Of a stretch of DNA of 64,000 bases, positions 33,551 through 44,442 are shown piece by piece. Source of the DNA: Tretioscincus oriximinensis (Eukaryota > Chordata > Lepidosauria > Squamata > Gymnophthalmidae); NCBI GenBank assembly GCA_022410635.1, contig JAJVDF010000138.1, positions 649,245-713,244 of the forward strand. Direction: 5' to 3'. Made by a program: the position numbers and the translations under genes. The first letter of the stretch is position 1, and each line of letters begins with the position of its first letter. The notes beneath the pieces are model-generated. The model worked only from the letters and a program-made list of their open reading frames with translations, made no database searches and was not told the DNA's origin.

Positions 33551-34497
33551 CATGCTGCAAGACTCCCTTGCTACATATCTATAATAAGGATCCTGTAGCC
33601 TGAAATATACTAGTTGATTTTACAAGCAAACCACTTTTGTTTCTTCTAGTACAAATTATGTTGAATCCATGAATAGACTGATCTGAAGGTAGTGATAGCA
33701 TAGCTACCAAGAACATACAGATCAAAAATGGCATGGCCACATTACTGTTGCATTTGCATGGTTTTTATGCCATCCAACTCACTAAAGACAGCCATAATCT
33801 GCTACAGCTTTTCCGGAACAAGCAAATCCAAAATTACTAACCCATAACTAGCAAAATGGGATTTAGACTTTCATTCCAATCATTACTTGCAGACATAGGC
33901 ATGACCCTCCACATTCTATTTCTAGCAATTTAATCTTCTGTCCACCCCTCAGAATCATTCATGTCCAGGATTCCACATGCTCTAAAGATCTTTAGTGCAG
34001 AGTAAATTGCCTCCGCATATTATCCGATTTAGCTGCCTCTATTTTGTAAAGTCCAAAAGAAGAGCTGCCTCAGAACTTCAGTGTGCAAATTGTAAAACGC
34101 TCATTGGCTCTTGCCTAGCAGAGATTGCTTGGGAATTGTATACAGGCTTGCAAAGCATGCTGGGGCTTGTAGTCAGGCAAGGACAGCAAAGATTTCTGGG
34201 GCTTGTGATGTCATGACAATTGCCAGGCTGTCTCAAGGACAGAGAGGGAACTGCGAGGAAGATTGAAGGTAAATGGGGACATACTTGGGAATGTGTTGCC
34301 TCACTTTAAAAACAAAATGCAATTCAAAACCTGTAGTTGGGAAGCAGCTGCAGACTTCCCTATCAAATGCACTAGGGTTTTGCTATGAAAGGGAAAAAAT
34401 GCTAATGATTTGTTATTTTGTTATTGCAAACTGAATTTGACTTCCATGGAGATACCTCCCAAAGCAGAAACCACCCATATGGACCCTGGTCACTGCA
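33551..34497. other. Unassigned, containing a ZNF143-like site
   Basis: GCATGCTGGGGCTTGTAGT (34155-34173) is close to the ZNF143/SBS consensus. The remainder is unique and unassigned. Confidence 0.45.
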
Positions 34498-34716
34498 TGG
34501 CCCTGTCCACACCAAAGTATTAATTCAGGTTCAGTCCACTTTCATCTTAGAAAAGCACAGCATGAAATGAATAGTAATTTTCTTTCTGAATTACTTAAAT
34601 CAAAGGTGTCCCTCTACCCCCCCAAGTTAGAGAATGTGAAAAGAAAATATCTTGCTACTTTGCTTTGGAAATGAAAGTGGACTGAAGCATGATTAAAATT
34701 TGGGGGTGGACATTGT
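34498..34716. mobile_element. MITE with long imperfect inverted ends
   Basis: The left end TGGCCCTGTCCACACCAAAG and TTCAGTCCACTTTCAT face GAAAGTGGACTGAAGC and GGGGGTGGACATTGTC. About 45-bp inverted arms. It may be related to family P through the CCCTGTCCAC start. Confidence 0.65.
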
Positions 34717-35439
34717 CATGCTGTCTTTGCTAGTTTATCTTTTTGCCTTTATTCAAAAACAAACAAATAAACAAACAAACAATTATTCAAGGGCAGCTTA
34801 AATCGTGTATGGCTGTTTAGCTGTGGAAATGCTTTCCCTGAGAGTGAAATGACTATACAGGATTTTTCTCCAGCGTGGGATGACAATTTGCAAATGCAGG
34901 TTTGCAACAGGCCAAGGGCCAGATGACTCAGGATGCTAAATGTGAAAAAGCACGTTGCTTCCTGCAGCCAAATCCAAGTCTTCCAATGTTGCCTTCCAAC
35001 TGAAATCACAGCCTTTGTATATGATCCTCTGTTTGACCAACTTGGGAGAAGAGGGCCGTGTTCTTTTCAACGCTTGCTAATGCTGTCTTACAGAGGTCAA
35101 AGGTCTGGGTCTTCCTACATTTCTGTGGCATCGTAAAAATTACATTGTGTAAGGTCATCTTCTTTTGGAAGCTTTTGGAGCTGTCTGGTTGCAGTTTATC
35201 AGCCCCGAATACAAAGCAGCAATTACACGAGGGTTTGTGGAAGGGAATATTAGCACTGACTTCTGGCTTGCAGTGCTTTGCCTTCAGCTTCTTTGCCTGG
35301 GTCTAGAGAGCAGCCCGACCAGCTCATAGGTCAATTGATATAGGAGACTGTTATTTGAAGGATTATGAGGGCTTCCTAACAAATTGGAGAAATGATTGTA
35401 ACTTAGCAATAGAGCAATTTCCCATGATATGCAGGTAGA
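34717..35439. other. Unassigned, with AAAC/AAAT repeat
   Basis: (AAACAAAT)-like repeat at 34757-34782. The rest is unique. Frames at 34749-35306 lack domains. Confidence 0.4.
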
Positions 35440-35545
35440 ATCACTCTTGGTAGAATTATTCCAGTTAAAAATATTGAGGCACGGACAGGGCCTTCTCTGT
35501 TGTGGCCCCCAGGTTCTCAATAACATCCGCTCTCAGGTTATTCAG
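35440..35545 (+). mobile_element. L2-type LINE fragment
   Basis: GACAGGGCCTTCTCTGTTGT followed by GGCCCCCAGGTTCTC matches the RAFS...APRLW part of L2 ORF2 as in the 39.3- and 40.9-kb copies. Confidence 0.6.
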
Positions 35546-35631
35546 CTGTTTGGTAACAATGATTCCTTTATTCCAGCTTTCGGGGCCCTATAATAATTTA
35601 AATCTGTAATGTAATAATTAATTTAATTTAA

Positions 35632-36215
35632 TATTTATTTGCTTTAGAGTTTATCCTACCCTTCACCATTGGTCTCAGGGCAGGTAATGGAAGACTAAAA
35701 GCAACACAAAAAATGTTTAAAATCAATAAAGTGTTTTAAAAAGCAATATCCTGCATCACTCCTGAAAGGACAAATGTAGACGGAGCTAAGAGTCAAAAAC
35801 ATGGGTGAAGTGAATTTCAGAGAAATAGCCGTGTTAGTCTAGCAGAAAGTCCAGCAAAGGGGCTAGCAGCACTTTGAGACTAACTTGAGAAAAGTGGTTG
35901 GCATAAGCTTTCGTAGACAGGTCTACGAAAGCTTATGCCAACCACTTTTCTCAAGTTAGTCTCAAAGTGCTGCTAGCCCCTTTGATGGGTGAAGTGGTAT
36001 GTTTTCAGCAGGTGCTGAATGCTATACAGTGAAGGCACCTGGCGAACCTCTAGAGGTGACTGTTCCAAAGTGTGGAGCCACCACAGAGAAGGCTCTCCTA
36101 CGTGACCCTATACCTTGCATCTCTGAAAAGGAAACTACCAGAAGGTGTTCTCCTAGACAGCGTAGTGCACAGGCAGGTCAAGATAGAAGAAAGTGCTCTT
36201 TCAGATAGCCAGTTT
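35632..36215 (-). mobile_element. L2-type LINE 3' end, split by Penelope-like unit
   Basis: Reverse of the L2 end: CCTTCACCATTGGTCTCAGG and AGACTAAAAGCAACAC, then after the insertion GGTATGTTTTCAGCAGGTGC, TGTGGAGCCACCACAGAGAA and GGCTCTCCTACGTGACCC. Interrupted at 35801-35996. Confidence 0.75.
35813..35984 (+). mobile_element. Penelope-like inverted unit, core deleted
   Basis: Same arms as 2684-2880, but the centre reads TTCGTAGACAGGTCTACGAA: the CTGAAGA segment and one side of the stem are gone, giving a near-perfect palindrome. The 12-bp duplication ATGGGTGAAGTG is exact at 35801-35812 and 35985-35996. It sits within an L2 relic. Confidence 0.8.
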
Positions 36216-36434
36216 AAATGATAACTTTGTCTTTATGGGCTTTATAGAAAGTGAAGGGTCACAAGGGTCATACCAAGGTAATGGAAAACTCCTCTGCCCT
36301 TGCCCACAAGGCTGCAGGAATGTACAAAGATTTGATTACTCCTAATATTTAAAATATTATTAAACCATCTTTTGTAGAAATGTGCATGAATGGAAATCAT
36401 GTGCTCATTTCACAGTTGCACCAAATGTCCATTG

Positions 36435-36840
36435 GTCCACCTCACTGGTGTCCAACTGAATGAACTAATAGACTACTTCCAGCTATGGATGGTTTGCCAG
36501 TTATGTCCACTTCTGGACAGGGACAATCTGTCCATAGTAAGCCATGCTCTGATAACTTCCAGACTGGACTAATGTAATGTACTCTCCATGGGGCTGCCCT
36601 TGACAACAGTTTGGAAACTGCAGTTGGTGCAGAACACAGCAACTAGAGTGGTGGCTACAAATTGAAGGCTTCTAAATAATTTGGGCCCCAAATATCTAAG
36701 GAAGGCCTTCTCCCATATCAACCTGCTTGTCAAAATCTGCAGAGGAGGCCCTCCTGATTGTATCCGCCTCTCTTGGTGACAGCTATTCCACTCTAAGATG
36801 CTATTATGGAATAACCTTAATGTGGAAACAGCACTGAATG
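36435..36840 (+). mobile_element. L2-type LINE fragment
   Basis: AGCCATGCTCTGATAACTTC, CAGACTGGACTAATGTAATG, TGGGGCTGCCCTTGACAAC and CAGTTGGTGCAGAACACAGC correspond to the HALITSRLDYCN...LQLVQNTA stretch of L2-clade ORF2. A deletion follows near 36660. No 3' tail. Confidence 0.85.
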
Positions 36841-37299
36841 CCTATGTGGAAAATTGGAACTCTGGATTTCTAATTTCCAGTATCTTGGATTCTTGAAATC
36901 TTGAACAATAACCTCTAGTGTACCAGCCAGTCCCACTGCTCAACTATGATATCATAAAAGAGCCCCTCAGAGTCTACCCAGCGATGGAAACTCAACGTGT
37001 GGCTTTGCTTTTATTCCTGTTTAATCAGTAGCAGTGGAAATCTGCAGTATTGGATTTTAATCGTAAAACATCACTGCATTTAATACCATAGATATGGCAC
37101 CACAGAAAGGTGGAGCAGGAGGAGAAGAAACAAAGAGAAAGAAAGGAAAATAGAAAGGAGAAGGTGAAGAACGAGAAAGAAAAATAGGTAGAGAAGACCA
37201 CCTCTTTCTCTTTAAAAAGTTTGTTGAAATTTATCTGTTTCCTACACTCCTTCTCCCCGTTCCTACACAAAAGAGAGATAGTTGGTCAAGTTGATCCCT
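36841..37299. other. Unassigned, purine-rich at 37100-37200
   Basis: GAGGAGAAGAAACAAAGAGA-like purine stretch; otherwise not recognised. Confidence 0.45.
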
Positions 37300-37640
37300 T
37301 GTTTGAAATTCAATCAAGGGCATTAAAGTGTAAACCAGTTGGAAAAACAAAGAGCTTAGGGAAATAAATTGCTTAAACAACAGCAAACAAGAGCTCAGTA
37401 ATCTTCTTAGAGAAATTAATGAAGGGAACCCCTTCTCTGCTTTGGTGTTGGGAGGGGCTGGAGGAAAGGATAATGACTCTGAGCTATCACATAACAGACC
37501 CAAAAGGTTTAGGGTGAAGGTGTGAATTAAGAAAGCTAGATTAGAGCGAATGTCTTTCAGGAGAAAGCCAAACAAAATGGAAGATAAAGTTGTACCATTA
37601 GAAAATGAGATAGCAGAAGGGCAGCTGTATATTCTAAAAG
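37300..37640. promoter_or_regulatory. Candidate conserved non-coding element
   Basis: Unique block with AAATAAATTGCTTAAACAAC near 37359, GAAATTAATGAAGGG near 37413 and GTGTGAATTAAGAAAGC near 37520. Motif density only. Confidence 0.28.
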
Positions 37641-37949
37641 CTGAGATTTAATCTAACAGGGTTCCTAACTCTATTTTCTTTGAGAATTTTGCTACTGGGC
37701 GATATTAAGAAAATATTTTGGAGATTAATTTCATAGAATTTTCTCTCTGGAAGCCACCCTAAGCTTAGGTTGCGATGTAGGAAAAGGTTGACGAGTGGAA
37801 AGTGGAAATAAAAAGATATATATATATATATATCTTTAATTGATGGACTGTGTCATATTGTTGGATGCAGTTGGAAAGTAGAAGACCACAGATTCAATGC
37901 CCAGCATTATAACTGAGAACTGATAAGTGCAAATTGTTTCTATTTGCTT
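37641..37949. other. Unassigned, with (TA)n run
   Basis: TA dinucleotides at 37815-37834; otherwise nothing recognised. Confidence 0.5.
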
Positions 37950-38215
37950 ATAAAGAAAACGGCTTAAGTGCCTCTCAGCCTATCTAGTCCAACATTTTAT
38001 CTCTCACAGTGGCCGTGAAGGGCTCCTGGGCATTTTCCAACCTGAAAGCTGCACCTTGGCAGCCATTCTAGTATCCGTGAATACACCTGATTTCTCTGAA
38101 TTTGTCCAGTCCTTTCAAAACTGTCCAGGCTGGAAGTTGTCACCACCTCTTCTAGTAGTAAGTTCCATAGACCGCTGGCCATCTGAGTAAAAACACACAA
38201 TCCCCCCTCCCACTT
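37950..38215 (-). mobile_element. CR1/L2-type LINE 3' end fragment
   Basis: CCTATCTAGTCCAACATTTT, CTCACAGTGGCC and GTCACCACCTCTTCTAGTAG, AAGTTCCATAGACCGCTGGC are the reverse complement of the 5.5-5.8 kb copy (EEVV coding part through UTR). Older and gapped. Confidence 0.85.
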
Positions 38216-38645
38216 AGGCAAGTGGTGGGAAACCTAAGGCCTGGGGACTTGGTCCAGCTCATGGCATATTCGCTAAGAAACCATTAGGTTTCCCTGGCTA
38301 ATTAAGGAGGGGTGGAGGGAGGAGGGCAAGGGAAGAAAGGGATGGAGGGCATGGAATAATCCATGATTATGTGAGTCTGGGTGGGTGAGGTGGTATGGGC
38401 AGGAGAGGGTGTGGCTTAGGTAGGGGTGTGGCCTGGGCAGGAGGGATGAAGCCTGGGTGGGATGTGTGTGACCTCAGGTGGGGATAGGTGGTATGGCTCT
38501 CAGGTGTCCTCTGGCAGAAAAAAGATTCCCCCCCCCCCCCATGACCGTTGTGCTGATGGCAAACACTCCCATTAGCATATGGTGTGCAGTGGAGCCTCAA
38601 AGCTCTGGTGAGTTTTAAAGCTGTAGCCCCAAGCCTCTGAGAGTT
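38216..38645. other. Unassigned, GT/GGTG-rich, with poly-C run
   Basis: GGGTGGG-rich stretch at 38370-38480 and a C13-like run at 38528-38540. AAGTGGTGGGAAACCTAAGG (38220) resembles a hAT terminus. Nothing else recognised. Confidence 0.4.
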
Positions 38646-38648
38646 GGA

Positions 38649-38935
38649 ACTAGAGGGACAATAGTACAGAGGTTAAGAAATGGTCTTTCAATTGAGAGGC
38701 CTGTTCTTGAAGCCCTGTGCTGGCTGTGGAGATGGGTGAGCGCTCTGCACTTGTCTTTGCTTCAGCCAACTCAGCTGTTCAAAAGCAAGAAATTGCAATT
38801 AGATAAAAGCGTACCACCACAATGTGGTATGGAAGATAAAATGTGACCCTTCGGGCAAAAAGAAGAAGTAATAGTTTGTAAGCCTCTTTGACTACCTTCG
38901 GGTGAGAAAAGTAAGGTATAGAACCCAATTTCTTG
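38649..38935 (+). mobile_element. tRNA-derived SINE
   Basis: GACAATAGTACAGAGGTTAA (A-box region), TTCTTGAAGCCCTGTGC (box B region), GAGATGGGTGAGCGCTCTGC, AACTCAGCTGTTCAAAAGC and GACCCTTCGGGCAAAAAG, ending GAGAAAAGTAAGGTATAGAA. Same family as 22.6 kb. Confidence 0.88.
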
Positions 38936-38944
38936 TCCTCCTCC

Positions 38945-38978
<34 letters not shown>

Positions 38979-38985
38979 GCTCTTT
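38936..38985. repeat. (CTC)n tail array of SINE
   Basis: CTC and CTT triplets directly follow the SINE end. Confidence 0.9.
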
Positions 38986-39329
38986 GCCCAGAGGACTTTG
39001 GAGGACAGATTATGCATTACGGCACACAAGTGAAATTCGTGACCACAGAATTCATAGGGTCTGCACATCTCATTATTCTGGATCAGGGCCCAGTACACCA
39101 ATAACACCTAAAGCAGGGCAAGAGGGGCCTTTGTTTCAGGAAAAGGAGTGGGGCAGGCTGCAGATAGCATCGTGACATCCTCTCTGGTCTCCAAACGCTG
39201 CCAAAATATCCTTAATTTTGAATGAGGAAAAGGCTCGCCCCTGCTATGACATGACATTTCTATAGCCCTGCCAGTGCATTGAGATCTCAAGGATCCCTGG
39301 TGGATCCTCTCCTTATAGAGGTGCAAGGG
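38986..39329. other. Unassigned sequence
   Basis: Nothing recognised. Confidence 0.4.
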
Positions 39330-39627
39330 GTGGGGGCACATAGGAGGGCCTTCTCTGTGGTGGCCCCCAACAATCTGGAAAGGTACCTACACTGTATAGT
39401 TTTTGGTGCCTGGTAAAAATATACCTCTTCACCCAGGCTTTTGACTCCTAGCTCCCTTTGATTCTGTCCTTCCAGGGAAGGTGGGTGGGTTGGAGGGGAT
39501 GGTCCCTTTTAAACATTTTATTAATGTTTATTTATCTTTTTCATTTGCTTGTTATTTAGTTAGGTGCCCTGGGATGAATGGTGAAGGATAAGATATAAAT
39601 TATTTTAAATAAGTAAATAAATAAAGG
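39330..39627 (+). mobile_element. L2-type LINE 3' end
   Basis: GAGGGCCTTCTCTGTGGTGG and CCCCCAACAATCTGGAAAG (RAFSVVAPNNLE type), CTCTTCACCCAGGCTTTTGA, then GGTGCCCTGGGATGAATGG and (AAAT)n. A different L2 subfamily from the 40.5-kb copy. Confidence 0.85.
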
Positions 39628-39785
39628 CGAGAACTTCCTTTAGCTCAAGAATCAAAGCCCAAAAGAAGGATTTTTTTTCTTGCTGTGCCAGGTAAATGGA
39701 GCTGGGGAGAAGGCATTGGCTGGGGAGGGAGTGTCACCTCTTTGGAACTCTGCTGTGCCTTTGACATAAACAGTCTGTATGTGGG

Positions 39786-40123
39786 CTAGTGATGGGAATC
39801 GTATAAGAATCTCACACAAAATATGAATTCTTGTACAGCAATGTGTGAGAAATATATCAGGCAGTGGATGGGAAGTGATGTCACTTTCCGCCCGCTGCTA
39901 CCTGAAAAGGAGTTCTGGGTGCTGAAAGTGACATCATTGTGATGTTGCTTCCTGTCTCTGCTTCCAGGAATGGCACCCAGATTGACATCACTTCTGGTCC
40001 CAACCTGGAAGTGACATCACAAAATCTCCTCATGCGCGTTGCGCCTGTGGAGCAGACTCAAATGCCTGAGATATTCAAACTCTCACTGCGAGATTTCCCG
40101 ATGTATAACTCCCAGCACCAATG
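39786..40123. mobile_element. hAT MITE family H, copy 4 (longest)
   Basis: Ends CTAGTGATGGGAATC and ACTCCCAGCACCAATG are decayed inverted repeats. GGGAAGTGATGTCAC, AAAGTGACATCA, TTGACATCACTTC and TGGAAGTGACATCAC lie inside, the most ETS/CRE-like sites of any copy. No clear 8-bp duplication survives. Confidence 0.75.
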
Positions 40124-40519
40124 AGTAAGTTATAGAGATGGAGCTCAAAATATGTGCAGTTAAGCAGCTTTGTAATCCAACAACTTCATGATGTTGACAA
40201 ACCTTGCAAACTTTTGGGGCAATGAGGGAGCTATGGTGGAGACAATAGATCAATAGCTTTTCATCAAGCTCTCCAAACTTTTAGGTTTTCTCCCCATAAT
40301 AAATGGATGCAAATCTAGCCCAAAGTCAAAGCTGAAACATTCCAGCCATCAGGTGACATGATGCATCTGTTGCTGTTAGCCTTCACAGCATCATTTTGAA
40401 AGCAAATGCCGTTTGCCTTTTATAAATGGAACCTCTGGAGTAGAAATGTCCTTGCCCATCAGACGTAGGAATTTGACTAATTTGGATGCTGCTGGGGACA
40501 GGAATTTTCTAAAGGAAAC
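40124..40519. other. Unassigned sequence
   Basis: Nothing recognised. Confidence 0.4.
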
Positions 40520-41165
40520 GGAATCTGACCTATGCTGAGATACCAAATTGACACAGCAACAACAGTAATCCATGCTCTGGTAACTTCCAGATTGGACTAC
40601 TGCAATGCACTCTATATGGGGCTGCTCTTCAAAATGCTTTGGAAGCTGCAACAAAACTGCCTGACTGCTGGTCAGAACAACTGGCCAGGCACATATCGCA
40701 TGGGTCTTGAAAGAGCTGCTCTGGCTGCCAATTTGCTACCGAGCCCAATTCATGGTGTTAACTCTAACCTATGAGGCCCTACATAACTTGGGCCCCAATT
40801 ATCTAAAGGAAAGCCTTTCCCCATATCAACCTGCCCATACTTTAAGATCTGCAGATCTGATTGTACTGCCTTTCTCAATGGCAAAGTGGGTGGGAACCTG
40901 GAATAGGGCCTTCTTCATGGCAGCCCCCAGACTATGGAACAATCTCCCCCTTGAAGTGCATCAATCAGCATCTTTGTATCCATTCAGAAAACACTTGAAG
41001 ATCCACTTCTTTTTACTGGCCTTTGGTTGAAAAACCTGCTCTCCTCTCCGTGGCCCCCCCCCCCCCCCCCGTGCTTTCAGATATTGTTGTTTTAATATGT
41101 TAATTTGGTTTTTATTGTTAGCCACCCTGAGACCTTCAGGGTATGGAGATGAAAATAAATAAATA
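40520..41165 (+). mobile_element. L2-clade LINE, ORF2 C-terminus, UTR and tail
   Basis: Overlapping frames 40532-40774 and 40707-41030 give VIHALVTSRLDYCNALYMGL, then in a shifted frame ELLWLPICYRAQFMVLTLTY and WNNLPLEVHQSASLYPFRKH: the post-RT part of L2-clade ORF2, broken by a frameshift near 40700. The 3' end CACCCTGAGACCTTCAGGGT is followed by AAATAAATAAATAAA. A poly-C run (41056-41070) lies in the UTR. Confidence 0.93.
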
Positions 41166-41194
41166 AACCAAAAAACGTTAATAGTTTAGAGACT

Positions 41195-41277
41195 CAGGGT
41201 GTATCGTCATGATACATGTTTATTCTGGAATTTCTTGATAACCCAGATTATAAATTTACTGGTTTAAATGTGCCTTT
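41195..41277 (+). mobile_element. MITE family T, left-end fragment
   Basis: GTGTATCGTCATGATACATG, TTTATTCTGGAATTTCTTGA and TAACCCAGATTATAAATTTA follow the left-end order of 19.5 and 50.0 kb before running into (CTTT)n. Confidence 0.55.
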
Positions 41278-41278
41278 T

Positions 41279-41326
<48 letters not shown>

Positions 41327-41330
41327 TCCT
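41278..41330. repeat. (CTTT)n microsatellite
   Basis: About twelve CTTT units. Confidence 0.96.
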
Positions 41331-42003
41331 GCTTGCTTGCTGTGAGGGTTATTCAAAGGAGAGTGACTTCTCAACATGCCTCCCAAACCTTCAATCCCCC
41401 TCCCAACTTTTCAGGACATTATTTGCAATTTAAAGCTAACCTGGGGAGTCTATTAACAATAGAGGGGGACCATAAAATAGTTTGAGGCCTGCTTGCTAAT
41501 GAGTCTGATGTTGAACTTTTAGGTCTTTGTTCATCTGTAATATCTACTTAGCGCAGTTCAATGAGAGTAAATTGTTAGAAGTATTAAAAGATTCTGTTAA
41601 GTCTTTAATTCATCTCAAATTGCACCAGGATCAAACCATCAAATTCAAGAATTTAATGGCAACTCCATTATTTGGGGAGAATACAGCCATTTCCCTCCTC
41701 TTTCTTTCTTTCCTTTTTTAAAGAAAAACTGTTACTTAATGCAACAGGCCACACTCAAATTAAGACCTGTTACTGGTGTATCCAATGCTAAACAAAATGA
41801 GGAGAGGGTTATTCCACACACACATCCCCAAGATGTTGAATTGCTTTTATTCAAAAGCAATTAGACTGGTTTTCATAAGAAATCAGGGCACAATCTGAAA
41901 ACAGAACAATTTCATTACATCTCCAATTTTCCCTGCTGTATTATAAAGAAGAAAGAGGTAGTGGGAATGATAATAACCTCTAGCAATTGTGTGCTCTGAA
42001 TAT
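41331..42003. other. Unassigned, moderately AT-rich unique sequence
   Basis: Includes GAGTAAATTGTTAGAAG and AATTCAAGAATTTAATGG near 41567-41660. No family or gene recognised. Confidence 0.4.
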
Positions 42004-42125
42004 TTTTGTTATTTTATTTTATTTATTTACATTTCTGTACCGTCCTATACCCAAAGGTCCCAGGGCGGTTAACAATAATAACCAGATTAACATATTAAAA
42101 CAACAATATCTGAAAGTAGAGAAAG
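42004..42125 (-). mobile_element. L2-type LINE 3' end
   Basis: (TTTA)n then CGTCCTATACCCAAAGGTCC, CAGGGCGGTTAACAATAATA and AACAACAATATCTGAAAG: the reverse complement of 41070-41165, of opposite orientation and 0.9 kb away. Confidence 0.88.
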
Positions 42126-42939
42126 GACCTATCTGCATCGCTTCCCTGAACTGCCCAAGAAGGTTCCAAGGAACTGACTTAGAAATTATTGGACCATTCT
42201 AAATGCAAGACTCACATGGATGCTTGCTAGCATGCTAAAATCTCTGTTGCCCTAACATTAAATGGGACGTTAGATTTTTTTTGAAAAATGATTGTCATGG
42301 AAGTTTTAACTGGATGGTAAGAAAGTAATTTGGGCCAAAGTGCTACATAATTGGCAAGTGGTTTGACTAATGAATGTATTTTTTTTAAAAGAAAGAAATG
42401 CAACAAAAGTCAGCCACCAACCCTGGATAAAAAGAGGCTGGGGGGGGGGGGGGGAGGTGTTACAGGCAGAATTTCACACAGTTGGCATTGACTTGACTTG
42501 AAGAGGCAAACGCTAAGCCGTCTTTTCAACCATAGTAAAACCCCTCCATCTGGCTACCCTAAAACTCTCTTAGCTTGTTCAACTTGCTGTTGGCTGATTG
42601 GGCTTCGTGAAGCAGAAGTAACAGCATCAATGGCTTAAACCCTTTGCCACTTGAGAGTATTACATTTCATTTCATGCTTGACTTAATCAAAACTGGGGAA
42701 ATGAAATTTACACCTTTTTGATGTTCTTTTCCCTGCTGTTTAAGGAGAAGAATCTTAACCCATTTGATCTTTGCGTGCACCCAATAAATGACCAAATATG
42801 CCAGGCTGCCAAAAAGCAGACGGCTCTCAGTTGCTGGCCAATTTTGGGTCGTTTCCAACACCCCAGCCTATCTATCCAATACCCCAGCCTGTCTATCAGA
42901 CAAGCTATCTTGGTATGCACCAACAAGAGACTTGAGATT
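42126..42939. other. Unassigned, with poly-G run
   Basis: G14-like run at about 42440-42454. Short direct repeat CAATACCCCAGCCTGTCTAT-like at 42862-42895. Otherwise nothing recognised. Confidence 0.4.
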
Positions 42940-43125
42940 AGTAAATAAACAATTCTTAATAGTACTCCCAACATGAACAGCAAGGTCAAAACTGCATGCC
43001 TTCCGAGACCTGGTCCCTCATTGGTGGAACACTCTTACATAGGAGCGTAGGGTAGAGGAGAGCTTATATCTATTTCAGAAAGGTCTAAAAACCTTTCTCT
43101 TCAAGTCTCCTTACTAAACATTTAC
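42940..43125 (+). mobile_element. Possible LINE ORF2 C-terminal scrap
   Basis: CAGAAAGGTCTAAAAACCTT, TCTCTTCAAGTCTCC reads FQKGLKTFLFKS, as at the C-terminus of CR1/L2-group ORF2, preceded by TGGTGGAACACTC. Low information. Confidence 0.4.
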
Positions 43126-43204
43126 AGCATGGGGACTAAAAATAATAACTATTTTGTATTGTATATTGGATGGCTTTACAGTGTGTCAGTTTATAGCGTT
43201 TTTT

Positions 43205-43660
43205 TATTTGAATACAGAATCATGCATAGGATGGATAGAGTGAATAGGACCAGAGGGCACTCCTTGAAACTGATGGGCAGGAAAGTGAAAACAGATAAAG
43301 GAAAGTATTTCTTTACCCAGAGGGTCAGCGGCCTGTAGAATTTACTTCCTGGAGAGGTGGTGGTAGCTAACAGCTTGAATAGCTTCAAGACAGGACTAGA
43401 GAGGTTATAGTATAATACCAAGGGTATAAATGGATACTAGGAAGGATGTCTGGATGTTGCCTCCGGGATGGAGCAACAGGCAGGACTCCTGAAATATCAT
43501 TTCCAGGGAGTCTTGAACAGGTGCATATTTTGCTTACCTCTGTTCGGACTGCTCAGGTGCATCTGGTGGGCCTCTGTGTGACTCAGAATGCTGGACTAGA
43601 TGGTCTCCGGCCTGACCCAGTATGGCTCCTCTTATGTTCTCAACTAATGATGATGATGAG
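43205..43660 (+). mobile_element. CR1/L2-type LINE 3' end
   Basis: Frame-broken relic of the 5.1-kb family: ACCAGAGGGCACTCCTTGAA (RTRGHSLK), FFTQRVSGL before an in-frame TAG near 43336, the GINGY-like end at 43425-43440, then the UTR and a CCTCTTATGTTCTC tail. Confidence 0.92.
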
Positions 43661-43746
43661 GAGGTTTTTTTAATAGAACTTGGGGTGTTCAAGCTCAACT
43701 TTTTTCCAACTTTGTACCTTTCAATGTTTAAATAAATAAATAGATT

Positions 43747-43790
<44 letters not shown>
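43747..43790. repeat. (ATCT)n microsatellite
   Basis: About eleven ATCT units just left of the nested palindrome. Confidence 0.97.
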
Positions 43791-43796
43791 ATGTTT

Positions 43797-44114
43797 TTGT
43801 TCTTGGGGGCTATACCTTGAAATAGGGCCCTGCCATCTACAATTTAGGCTGATCAGATGATCCTTAAGGGGAGGGGGATATTGGGGATATGATAATGTAT
43901 ATAATCCCTTTTTTTCTGAGGGAAAGAAAAACAAGTAAAATTTCAAAAAAAGGGGTTTTTTTGAAAAAAAAATTCCTCAGAAAAAACTAGGAGCACCCAA
44001 AAAACGGGTTTTCCAAAAAAAAAAAAAAAAAACACCCTCCCCCATAGGGGTCATCTGATCAGCCTAAATTGTAGATGGCAGGGCCCTATTTCAAGGTATA
44101 GCCCCCAAGAACAA
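43797..44114. mobile_element. Palindrome (family P-like arms) around foldback MITE F
   Basis: The outer arms 43797-43846 and 44065-44114 are exact reverse complements, carrying GGGCTATACCTTGAAATAGG and GCCCTGCCATCTACAATTTA. Their wording resembles family P arms (GGTTATATCTCAGAATGG, CTGCCATAGTCTACA). The inner MITE F copy C is 43845-44066, joined at TA in what would otherwise be CAATTTAAATTG. Confidence 0.75.
43845..44066. mobile_element. Foldback MITE family F, copy C
   Basis: TAGGCTGATCAGATGATCC and GGGGTCATCTGATCAGCCTA ends, inner arms with TTTTTCTGAGG / CCTCAGAAAAA and poly-A/poly-T loops. More diverged inside than its flanking palindrome arms. Confidence 0.8.
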
Positions 44115-44442
44115 GTCTCCATGGGGACACAACTCCAGAAATCTTTAAAGAGCTATGAGAGAGAAAGCATTACTGTACAGGCCTTTAGAATATTGCAGCA
44201 TATGTGATAAAGTAAATATTATGATATTGCCATTGTTCACAAAAACATTATCTAGATGAAGCCGGAATCAAATTATGTTGCTGCAGTTCACAATTTGATG
44301 ACATAGTATGTTGTTCTTATGTCAAGGAATCAATTAAACTGCAAAGCCAGAACAGAAAATGTAATGTTTAAACTACATGAAGCTCCTTATGTGTTTTGCT
44401 TATTTAAATGCCTTCAGTTTTTGAAATTTTATTCTACTATTA

